DNA from: Thermoleophilia bacterium
GTDB taxonomy: Bacteria > Actinomycetota > Thermoleophilia > Gaiellales > SKUG01
Direction: 5' to 3'
DNA: 5,138 bases
Assembly: GCA_025964455.1 (NCBI GenBank)
Contig: JAOPYU010000331.1
Coordinates: 1-5,138 of the forward strand
Below, piece after piece: positions 1-5,138 of this stretch. Below the pieces are notes generated by a model that was given only the letters and a program-made list of their open reading frames with translations, had not been told where the DNA came from and searched no databases. Every line of letters begins with the position of its first letter. Position 1 is the stretch's first letter. A program made the position numbers and the translations under genes.

Positions 1-222
1 GCGCGCGGCGTTGCGCTCCTCGTGCTCGGCGGCACGTTCCTCGATGTCGCTGCTGCCCGAGCCGGCCTTCGACGCGCCCCGGCCAAGCAGCAGGACGGCC
101 CCGAAGATGAGCCCCACCACGAGCACGGCGGCGGCGACCAGTGCGAGGCCCGGAGCCACGATCATCAGGACGACGCCGATCAGAACGAGCGTCGCGGCGA
201 GCATCCATCCCAAGTACCCCAT
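1..222 (-). CDS. Small two-helix membrane protein, 3' end outside window
   Basis: The gene reads leftward from an ATG at 222-220 and stays open to base 1, giving the first 74 residues. The product is not recognised. It starts MGYLGWMLAATLVLIG and has two hydrophobic stretches, about residues 4-22 and 27-47, separated by a Pro-Gly turn (24-25). This predicts a transmembrane hairpin. A short Gly/Ser linker (about 48-58) leads into a charged, probably helical tail (DIEERAAEHEERNAAR) that runs off the window. No catalytic motif is seen. The ATG is preceded by GAAGGG with an 8-base gap, and that site lies in one arm of an inverted repeat (229-258). The gene lies 47 bp downstream of the metallopeptidase in the same direction, so co-transcription is possible. 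A role in envelope maintenance is only a guess; the topology is better supported than any function. Confidence 0.75.
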   Translation of the reverse strand, partial: MGYLGWMLAATLVLIGVVLMIVAPGLALVAAAVLVVGLIFGAVLLLGRGASKAGSGSSDIEERAAEHEERNAAR

Positions 223-228
223 GCAGAA

Positions 229-258
229 ATCCCTTCGTGCGTTGCCTGCGGAAGGGAT
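229..258 (-). promoter_or_regulatory. Inverted repeat covering the ribosome site of the membrane protein gene
   Basis: ATCCCTTC (229-236) and GAAGGGAT (251-258) are perfect 8-base inverted repeats around a 14-base loop. Read leftward, the downstream arm contains the GAAGGG ribosome site of the membrane protein gene and is followed by TTTC, 6 bases before the ATG. It lies 12 bp past the metallopeptidase stop. It could hide the ribosome site, act as a weak terminator or attenuator between the two genes, or be chance. The inverted repeat is directly visible; the function is inferred. Confidence 0.45.
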
Positions 259-269
259 GGTTGCCTGCC

Positions 270-1064
270 TCAGATCGGTGCAACCTGCGACGCGGCAGCG
301 TCGCCCACCGAGCTGCTCAGCAGTCGCTCGAAGGACGCTGCCGACATGAGGCGCGGGACGGCGTAGGTGGTCATGCTCTGGCGCTCTCCCGTCGCGTACA
401 GGGCGAACTGGTCGGCGAACACCTCATCGATGCCCAGGCACGCGCCGGCGTGCCGGAAGCAGGCCCGCCAGCGGGGCGACGCACGGAACGCCTGCTCGAA
501 GGCGCGCATCTCCTCCGCGGAGATCTGGTCGTAGTCGACGAGGTGCCCCACCTCGTGCAGGATCAGGAACCGGCTGCTGCGGGAGCGATTGAACTGGCTG
601 GCCGTGAACTCGAGGCGATATGTTGCCGACGTGACCGTGCCCGTCGTCGACACGGTCCCGGTGGCGCAGGCCGACACCCCGGCGCCGCAGCTCGTCGTGG
701 CGAGGACCGACACCGTGGTGAGTGGCGCGATCGTGCCGACGGCAGCACGGACCACCCGCGGCGACGCCGCGATCGAAGCCGCGAACGTCGCCCGCTCGCG
801 CTGGGCCATGCGGTAGCCCCAGTCCCCCAGGTCGAACGACGCGGGCATGCGCGCCGGCAGCTCGTCGGGCGAAACCACGACCGTGGCGCGGCGCACCACG
901 CCGGGAGCCACCGCCCGCACGCCGCGGGCCGGCGCGACGTGGCTGGTCGCGACGCGGCTGGAAACGGCCTCCGCGACGGTCTCGCTGGTGGCAGCGGGTG
1001 CGGAGGCCAGGACCATGACGAAGGTCAGGAAGGCGGTGCAGGTTGCGATCGATCGGTGCAGCAT
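270..1064 (-). CDS. Exported zinc metallopeptidase, HEVGH, lethal-factor (M34/ATLF)-like
   Basis: This 264-residue protein begins at an ATG (1064-1062) with AAGGAG four bases upstream, which fixes the start. Residues 1-25 form a signal peptide: MLHR, a hydrophobic core, then small residues around ASAPAA with cleavage near 22-25. The rest is probably secreted. The active-site motif is HEVGH at 170-174, preceded by hydrophobic FLIL and followed by D177. A second motif, DEVFADQFALY, places E214 forty residues after the second His. This pattern (HExxH, nearby Asp, late Glu in an E-x-F-A context) matches gluzincins of the anthrax lethal factor type, so H170, H174 and E214 are the likely zinc ligands and E171 the catalytic base. 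C126/C133 and C202/C209 could form two disulfides, fitting an extracytoplasmic location. Residues 26-110 have no recognised domain and may be a propeptide or substrate-binding region. The substrate is unknown. Export and the metal site are well supported; the M34-like assignment is moderate. Confidence 0.88.
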   Translation of the reverse strand: MLHRSIATCTAFLTFVMVLASAPAATSETVAEAVSSRVATSHVAPARGVRAVAPGVVRRATVVVSPDELPARMPASFDLGDWGYRMAQRERATFAASIAASPRVVRAAVGTIAPLTTVSVLATTSCGAGVSACATGTVSTTGTVTSATYRLEFTASQFNRSRSSRFLILHEVGHLVDYDQISAEEMRAFEQAFRASPRWRACFRHAGACLGIDEVFADQFALYATGERQSMTTYAVPRLMSAASFERLLSSSVGDAAASQVAPI

Positions 1065-1068
1065 GGTG

Positions 1069-1074
1069 CTCCTT
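1069..1074 (-). promoter_or_regulatory. Ribosome binding site of the metallopeptidase
   Basis: Read leftward the bases are AAGGAG, then CACC, then the ATG. The match to the 16S tail is strong with slightly short spacing, and it supports this start, which also yields a well-formed signal peptide. Confidence 0.75.
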
Positions 1075-1274
1075 GGGGGCTGCTACAAGGATCGGGTTCA
1101 GGGAGCTCCGCGAAGATCCGCCGTGCGGGGTCGCGAGCAGCCGGATATGGCGTGGGATGCGGCCGGGATGGGGCGCGCCGGCATCCCCCGGACGGGCCCG
1201 GTCGATCGGGCCACGTCACGCGACCACCTCGGCCATGGGCGCGATTGCGCCGGGTCACCGGCACGCGCCAAGGC

Positions 1275-1278
1275 GAGG
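1275..1278 (+). promoter_or_regulatory. Ribosome binding site selecting ATG 1287
   Basis: GAGG, within AAGGCGAGG, lies 8 bases before the ATG at 1287. The reading frame is open for more than 1 kb upstream, but that part is antisense to the metallopeptidase gene and contains no signal peptide, so this site is the main argument for the start. Confidence 0.65.
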
Positions 1279-1286
1279 TACGGCCG

Positions 1287-2342
1287 ATGCCACTCCCGCC
1301 CGCACAGGCCCGCGATGCTGCGATCCGCCACTTCGCCTCGGCGCGGGCCGAGGGCGGGTTCACCGGCGGTGACGGCACGTACTCGATCCCGCTGCCGGGT
1401 GCCCGGAGCGCGTGGGTATTCGGCGACAGCTTCGTCGGCGGCGTGCAGCCGGACGGGTCGCGCTCCAACGACCCGTCCACGTTCGTGCGCAACTCGCTCG
1501 TGCTGCAGGACGGCGAGCAGCTCCGGATGGTGACGGGGCGCGAGGACGGCGTTCCCGTCAGCGTTGCACGACCGCCGGGGACCGCCGAGAACCGCGCTGG
1601 CCTGCTGCCGGACGAGTGGTATTGGCCCGGGCACGGCTCTGCGGCCGGTGACGGGCTGCAGGTATTCATGCACCGCTTCCGGTCGCCGCCCGATCGCGAT
1701 CCCGCCGACACCTGGGACTGGCAGTACCGCGGTACCGACGTCGCCACGTTCGACGCGGCCACAGGCGCCCTGCGCACGACCACGCCGGTGACTCCGCCCG
1801 GCGACGTGATCTGGGGGACTGCGGTCCTCGACCGCGGTGACCATTCCTACGTTTACGGCACGGCGGGGAGCGATGCACTCGTCGCGCGGGCGCCGCGCGG
1901 CAAACTCGACGCCGCTGACCAGTGGACCTTCTGGGACGGATCGGCGTGGCAACGCGACGCAGCGCTGGCTGTTCGGCTCGACGGGCCCCGCGTCAGCAAC
2001 CAATTCAGCGTCGTCGACGCCCGCGACGGCGGTGTGCTGCTGGTCGCGCAGGAGGGCTTCGACCGCACGATCCGGGCGTGGCACGCTGACCAGCCCCAAG
2101 GCCCCTTCGATGCGGGACGCGCCGTTGCCGAGATCCCGCTGCAGCCCGCGGATCGACACGTCTACAACGCGGTCGCCCATCCGCAATTCACGGACCCGGA
2201 CGGCCCGGGCGACCTGCTCGTCTCCTTCAACGTCGGCGGGGCGGATTTCATGGCGGATCACAGGTCATATCGTCCCGGCTTCCTGACGGTTCCCGGAACA
2301 GCCCTGCCGGGGGACGGCGCCTCGCCGCCGACGCCGGGCTGA
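1287..2342 (+). CDS. DUF5005/DUF4185-like beta-propeller protein, possible glycan-active
   Basis: The product has 351 residues. Recurring aromatic/Gly motifs spaced along the chain suggest a beta-propeller: GGDGTYSIPL (27-36), WVFGDSF (43-49), FVRNSLVLQ (66-74), WYWPGHG (111-117), IWGTAV (175-180), YVYG (188-191), WTFWDG (213-218), FSVVD (240-244), YNAVAHP (293-299), LVSFNVGG (311-318) and YRPGF (328-332). From memory this order matches the DUF5005 family and, more distantly, DUF4185, whose mycobacterial members are endo-D-arabinanases (GH183). A carbohydrate-directed role is therefore plausible but unproven, and no catalytic residue can be assigned with certainty; D47 in the GDS motif is the most family-like acidic position. 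Both termini of the core motifs are present, so the domain looks complete. At the best start there is no signal peptide, unlike several neighbours. A 101-bp gap separates it from the next gene on the same strand, so co-transcription is possible. Confidence 0.85.
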   Translation: MPLPPAQARDAAIRHFASARAEGGFTGGDGTYSIPLPGARSAWVFGDSFVGGVQPDGSRSNDPSTFVRNSLVLQDGEQLRMVTGREDGVPVSVARPPGTAENRAGLLPDEWYWPGHGSAAGDGLQVFMHRFRSPPDRDPADTWDWQYRGTDVATFDAATGALRTTTPVTPPGDVIWGTAVLDRGDHSYVYGTAGSDALVARAPRGKLDAADQWTFWDGSAWQRDAALAVRLDGPRVSNQFSVVDARDGGVLLVAQEGFDRTIRAWHADQPQGPFDAGRAVAEIPLQPADRHVYNAVAHPQFTDPDGPGDLLVSFNVGGADFMADHRSYRPGFLTVPGTALPGDGASPPTPG

Positions 2343-2371
2343 CCGCCCGACAGTACATTCCGGCGCTGCCT

Positions 2372-2381
2372 CCGAATTCGG
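2372..2381. repeat. Ten-base perfect palindrome CCGAATTCGG
   Basis: The palindrome lies 30 bp after the stop of the DUF5005-like gene and 62 bp before the next ATG. It is unusually AT-centred for this DNA. It could be part of an operator or a weak hairpin; there is no T-run to mark a terminator. TCGGGC (2378-2383) can alternatively pair with GCCCGA (2345-2350). Confidence 0.3.
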
Positions 2382-2417
2382 GCTCAACTGGGTTCCTCCG
2401 GTAGCCGAAAGAGTCCG

Positions 2418-2437
2418 GGTGCGCGAAACCGCGCGCC
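2418..2437 (+). promoter_or_regulatory. GC-rich hairpin six bases before the start of the Asp-box gene
   Basis: GGTGCGCG (2418-2425), loop AAAC, CGCGCGCC (2430-2437) form an 8-pair stem with a single G-T wobble. It fills the position where a Shine-Dalgarno site should be for the ATG at 2444, and none is present elsewhere nearby. It could act as a translational control element or as the stem of a terminator for the preceding gene (no T-run follows). Alternatively it may show that the true start or transcript start is elsewhere. The stem is visible; its role is inferred. Confidence 0.45.
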
Positions 2438-2443
2438 ACGACC

Positions 2444-4903
2444 ATGCGCCGGATGCCGCTCCTCCCCATCTCCCTACACCGTCTGGTCGCGCTCGCCTTC
2501 GCGTGCGCGACCGTGGTCGCGTGCCTGGGCACGAGCGCGAGCAGCGGCGCATCCTCCCCGCTCAACGTCACGGCGACGATGGGCACGCAGACCACACTCG
2601 ACATGTCCGGCTGTTCAGGTGCGACGCTGGATCTCGGCTCACTGACCGTATCGAGCACCGCGACCACTGCTGCATCGCCGTGCCACATCGAGTTCGACAG
2701 CAACCTGCCGTCGCGCCTCGCCGTGCACCAGCGCGACGGTGACGGCGCCGCGATGACCCAGGCGCGCACGACCATGGACACCCGCAGCGGGGTCCCGAGC
2801 TTCAAGGTCGCCGACGCGGTCGACGCCAGCGACATCTGGGTCGCCGGCGCCCGAGTGAACGCCACCGACCCGACTCCGCTCCGCCACACGGTCGACGGCG
2901 GCGCGACATGGGCTGACGTCACCGCCTGCGCGTCGACGGGCGGGACGATCACCTTGCTGGCCGTGTGGTCGGCCTCAGAGCTGTTCACGGCGAGCGGCAA
3001 CAAGGTCTGCCGCTCCACCGACACCGGCGCCACCTGGGCAACGATCACGACGCCGCTGTCCTTCGCGGGGCGGATGTCCGTGGTCCAGGGCACCGATGTG
3101 GTGTGGGCCACAGCCTCCGGCGCCGGCAAGCTCATGCGCAGCACGGACCGCGGCGTCACGTGGTCGGCGGTGACTGCTCCCACCGCGACGACCACCCTGA
3201 CCAATGTCGTGGGCTGGGGAACCACGAATGCGGTCGCCTTCAACACGGTCACCGCTGGCGACGGACTCTCCAGGACCGCGTACTCGTACACGACGACCGA
3301 TTCCGGTGCGACCTGGACCCAGTCCACGATCGCGACGATCCCCGTGACAACGGTCCTGGCGACCACCGGCACCCTGCAGCTGCTGGACCGATCCGCCAGT
3401 GGTCGCCTCATCGCGATGGGCGGCTGGGCGCAGGGAAACCAGTTCAAGCAGTACTACTCCGACGACGACGGTGCCACCTGGGTCGCACAGGCGATCCACC
3501 CCATCACCGACCAGCTGCGCTGGATCGGCGGGACGACCTGGATGGGGGGCGGGCGCATGAATGTCACACAGGTCTCGCACGACGACGGCCTGACGTGGTC
3601 GAACGTGACCATCGGTGGAGGATCGTCCGAGTTCATGAACCGGGTCTCGGCCGCGCGAAGTGGCAGCGTCGTGGTCGTGGGTGACGGCTCGGCCGTGTAC
3701 CGCACGACTGACAACGCAGCGACCTTCACGTCGATCTCGCCGTCGTACTCCATGTATCTCGCCGTGGTCGCCTTCGATGCGCAACGGATCGGCGTCGTCG
3801 CCACCGACGGATCGGCCGCCTACACGACCGACGGCGGCGTGACGATGCAGGCGGGTACCGGGTGCGGGGCCGGCTACTTCCGCGACGGCGTCGCCACGGG
3901 GCCCACGTCGGGTGTCGTGGTCGGCAACTCCGGCAAGGTGTGCCGGACCACCGATGCGGGCCAGACGTGGAGCATCGTGCCGAGCGGGACGGGCGTGACG
4001 CTCCTCGAGGTCACGAGGGTGCTGCGCACCGGCGACCTGATCGCCCACGGCACGACGGCAGCGACCTTCATCCGCTCGAGCGACGGCGGGCTCACGTGGC
4101 AGGCGATGTCGATGGGCGTCGCAGGGGCGGTATCGCTGTTCGCCGTCGACGACGACGCATCGACGATGGCGATCGCGCGAGGCACCTACGGGACGATGTG
4201 GGTCTCCACCGATTCGGGGGCGACATGGTCCGCGCAGGACGACGGGCTCAACAGCTCGCTCCTCGGCATCGCCGTGTCTCCGTCGGGGGGTCGCATCGTC
4301 ACCGGCCACTACGCGACGCCGGGCGACGGCATCACCAAGACGGCGCTCAGCACCGACGGCGGCGTCACGTGGTCGTCGGCCCAGATCGGCGCCGGCAACG
4401 GTGAGGCGAGCGGCGTCGACTTCGTCTCCGAGCAGCGGGTGTGGGCGCTCGCGGGCAATCGCGTCCACGTGAGCGATGACGGAGGGGCGAGCTTCACCAC
4501 GGTCGCGAACAGTGCGGGATCGCCCACGAACCTGATCGTGCTCGACGCCAACACCGTCATGGCATCGGGCCTCGGCAAGCTGCTGACCATCACCCGCCCG
4601 ACCGTGTCGATCCCGGACGTCTCGCCAGCGACAGGGCTCACTACCGCATCGGGAGGGTTCGGGGCGTGCCTGCTGACGGCCACCAACGCGACGCCAGCCT
4701 GGCCGATGTCCGGCACCTGCAGCCCTGCCGCAGCGACCGCGTGGCGACCGGCACCGGCGGATGCGGCCGACCCCGCCACGACGATCGTGACCTCCGCGAG
4801 CGGCCTCGCCTCCGCCGACCTGGTGTTCGGCATGCGAGCAGGGGCGACCCAGACGAGCGGGAGCTTCCTCGCCCACCTCGTCTACGAGGTGGTCGCACCG
4901 TGA
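2444..4903 (+). CDS. Exported Asp-box protein, probable tandem seven-bladed beta-propellers within a split beta-sandwich
   Basis: This 819-residue protein has an N-terminal export signal: MRRMPLLPISLHR, a hydrophobic core to about 26, then either a lipobox-like VVAC with C27 as lipid-modified Cys, or an ordinary cleavage site near the ASA at 32. Residues 38-112 are a Thr/Ser-rich beta domain with C57/C80. Residues about 115-718 carry thirteen Asp-boxes (S/T-x-D-x-G-x-T-W) at 149, 191, 233, 284, 339, 378, 421, 461, 502, 545, 588, 636 and 677, mostly 39-55 residues apart, plus a final blade without a box. Such repeats occur in Ycf48, sortilin, sialidase and GH74 propellers. Those at 421 and 461 lack the final Trp, and the one at 677 ends in Phe. 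Residues 722-819 form a second beta region with C742/C759, ending LVYEVVAP. No sialidase or glycosidase catalytic set was identified; binding or scaffolding at the cell surface is the likeliest role. ATG 2453 is an alternative start; neither has a clear ribosome site. Confidence 0.92.
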   Translation: MRRMPLLPISLHRLVALAFACATVVACLGTSASSGASSPLNVTATMGTQTTLDMSGCSGATLDLGSLTVSSTATTAASPCHIEFDSNLPSRLAVHQRDGDGAAMTQARTTMDTRSGVPSFKVADAVDASDIWVAGARVNATDPTPLRHTVDGGATWADVTACASTGGTITLLAVWSASELFTASGNKVCRSTDTGATWATITTPLSFAGRMSVVQGTDVVWATASGAGKLMRSTDRGVTWSAVTAPTATTTLTNVVGWGTTNAVAFNTVTAGDGLSRTAYSYTTTDSGATWTQSTIATIPVTTVLATTGTLQLLDRSASGRLIAMGGWAQGNQFKQYYSDDDGATWVAQAIHPITDQLRWIGGTTWMGGGRMNVTQVSHDDGLTWSNVTIGGGSSEFMNRVSAARSGSVVVVGDGSAVYRTTDNAATFTSISPSYSMYLAVVAFDAQRIGVVATDGSAAYTTDGGVTMQAGTGCGAGYFRDGVATGPTSGVVVGNSGKVCRTTDAGQTWSIVPSGTGVTLLEVTRVLRTGDLIAHGTTAATFIRSSDGGLTWQAMSMGVAGAVSLFAVDDDASTMAIARGTYGTMWVSTDSGATWSAQDDGLNSSLLGIAVSPSGGRIVTGHYATPGDGITKTALSTDGGVTWSSAQIGAGNGEASGVDFVSEQRVWALAGNRVHVSDDGGASFTTVANSAGSPTNLIVLDANTVMASGLGKLLTITRPTVSIPDVSPATGLTTASGGFGACLLTATNATPAWPMSGTCSPAAATAWRPAPADAADPATTIVTSASGLASADLVFGMRAGATQTSGSFLAHLVYEVVAP
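2888..4495 (+). repeat. Thirteen coding Asp-box repeats
   Basis: Each unit encodes a variant of STDGGATW followed by about 35 variable residues containing a short beta-rich V-V-A/G-T pattern. The DNA copies differ widely at synonymous and other positions, so the repeats are old protein repeats and not a recent DNA expansion. Start-to-start spacings in residues are 42, 42, 51, 55, 39, 43, 40, 41, 43, 43, 48 and 41. The first and last boxes define the span given here. Confidence 0.9.
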
Positions 4904-4935
4904 TGGCCGACGCATAACCGGTCCGCCCACGGGAA

Positions 4936-4956
4936 GGGCCTCGGTGACCGATGCCC
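4936..4956 (+). terminator. Hairpin after the Asp-box gene, possible terminator without T-run
   Basis: GGGCCTCGG (4936-4944), loop TGA, CCGATGCCC (4948-4956) pair over nine positions with a single C-T mismatch. It starts 32 bp after the stop and ends 10 bp before the next ribosome site. No T-run follows, so it could be a U-less terminator, an RNA-stabilising stem, or a modulator of the following gene. Confidence 0.4.
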
Positions 4957-4966
4957 TGCATCCAAC

Positions 4967-4971
4967 GGAGG
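4967..4971 (+). promoter_or_regulatory. Ribosome binding site of the last gene
   Basis: GGAGG is followed by AACC and then the ATG at 4976. This is the strongest ribosome site in the window and the main support for the truncated gene that follows. Confidence 0.8.
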
Positions 4972-4975
4972 AACC

Positions 4976-5138
4976 ATGCGAGTCATCCGCATCCTTGCCG
5001 CCCTCGGCGTGACCTTCGCGCTGCAACGGGCGCTCCGCCCGCACATGCCGAAACTGCTTCGCATCCTGCGCGGCCTGCCCGGTGCCGTGACGGCGCGACG
5101 ACGTGATCCTGGCGGCGGCCAGCGTGGCCATGTGGTCC
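4976..5138 (+). CDS. Small basic protein, 5' part only
   Basis: The frame opens at ATG 4976 behind a strong GGAGG and stays open to the right edge (54 codons visible). It starts MRVIRILAALGVTFALQRAL, followed by a basic amphipathic stretch around HMPKLLRILRGLPG (23-36). One short hydrophobic segment near residues 4-16 might anchor or associate with the membrane, but it is short for a full span. No family is recognised. Through about residue 40 the codons show the usual G/C third position. From about 5094 this bias moves to the +1 frame, which would encode a hydrophobic stretch beginning DDVILAAASVAMW, so a frameshift is possible. The gene begins 72 bp after the Asp-box gene on the same strand, with a hairpin (4936-4956) between. 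Evidence for a gene start is good; the continuation is uncertain. Confidence 0.65.
   Translation, partial: MRVIRILAALGVTFALQRALRPHMPKLLRILRGLPGAVTARRRDPGGGQRGHVV

Larger units (their letters stand above)
1065..1286. promoter_or_regulatory. Divergent intergenic region with two inverted repeats
   Basis: This 222-bp gap separates the leftward metallopeptidase from the rightward propeller gene, so it should hold promoters for both. No convincing -35/-10 pair was found on either strand. It does contain GGGATG (1165-1170) paired with CATCCC (1182-1187) around a GGCGCGCC core, and GGCCCG (1195-1200) paired with CGGGCC (1207-1212) around a six-base loop. An alternative 7-base arm, GGGATGC at 1154-1160, could pair with 1181-1187. 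These could be operator half-sites, but such repeats arise easily in GC-rich DNA. The regulatory label comes mainly from position. Confidence 0.4.

Noticed and set aside
141..1286. Long open stretch in frame with, and upstream of, the DUF5005-like gene, which would make a 733-residue protein
   Set aside because: Its first part is antisense to the well-supported metallopeptidase, is Arg/Gly-rich with no domain, and has no ribosome site; GAGG before ATG 1287 marks the real start.
1098..2261. 387-residue minus-strand frame opposite the DUF5005-like gene
   Set aside because: The plus strand carries coherent family motifs throughout; the minus frame is low-complexity Arg/Ala/Val sequence without a domain or ribosome site.
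2248..3447. 399-residue minus-strand frame with repeating HVAPxS-like segments
   Set aside because: The repeats are the reverse-complement reading of the Asp-box codons; the periodicity belongs to the plus-strand gene.
2888..4495. Regular repeats that could suggest a CRISPR or DNA satellite
   Set aside because: The repeats are conserved only at the protein level and lie in one open frame; there are no identical DNA repeats separated by unique spacers.
2444..4903. Sialidase or GH74 glycosidase identity from the Asp-boxes
   Set aside because: Asp-boxes are structural and occur in many propellers. I saw no arginine triad or FRIP-type motif of sialidases and could not place GH74 catalytic acids.
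2975..5131. 718-residue open frame on the minus strand
   Set aside because: It is antisense to the Asp-box gene, very rich in Arg, Gly and Asp as expected for a shadow frame in GC-rich DNA, and lacks any recognisable motif.
1..5138. A new defence, toxin or mobile system
   Set aside because: No nuclease, helicase, methylase, integrase, toxin-antitoxin pair or secretion-apparatus gene is visible. The lethal-factor-like peptidase alone, with a normal signal peptide, is not enough to claim a toxin.

Overview
The window is GC-rich, with coding frames that strongly prefer G or C at the third codon position. Most genes start with ATG behind short GGAGG/AAGGAG-type ribosome sites. This fits a high-GC Actinomycetota-like bacterium. 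The surface-protein style of the largest gene would suit Thermoleophilia-type lineages, but that placement is an impression from protein style and is not proven. No tRNA, rRNA, CRISPR array, transposase or phage gene is visible.

Layout: there are two transcription directions around a divergent gap (1065-1286). Leftward genes: an exported, single-domain HEVGH zinc metallopeptidase (1064-270) with a lethal-factor-like (M34/ATLF) active-site layout, then, 47 bp downstream, a small two-helix membrane protein (222 to the left edge, incomplete). Rightward genes: a 351-residue DUF5005/DUF4185-like beta-propeller protein (1287-2342); an exported 819-residue protein with thirteen Asp-box (BNR/Ycf48/sortilin-type) repeats (2444-4903); and the start of a small basic protein (4976 to the right edge, incomplete).

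How they may work together: the metallopeptidase and the 819-residue protein carry export signals and the membrane protein is hydrophobic, so the locus looks devoted to the cell envelope or surface. The DUF5005-like protein belongs to a glycan-associated class but shows no signal peptide at its best-supported start. No pathway can be reconstructed, and nothing shows that the two divergent groups share one function.

Most notable: the 819-residue protein looks like two tandem seven-bladed propellers. A cysteine pair in blades 1/2 recurs at matching positions in blades 8/9. The tandem propeller appears to be inserted in a beta-sandwich domain whose halves sit at the two ends of the protein. Two hairpins also sit where ribosome sites would be expected (229-258 on the minus strand, 2418-2437 on the plus strand). 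No convincing case for a complete new multi-gene system was found; the window is better described as a group of uncharacterised envelope proteins.
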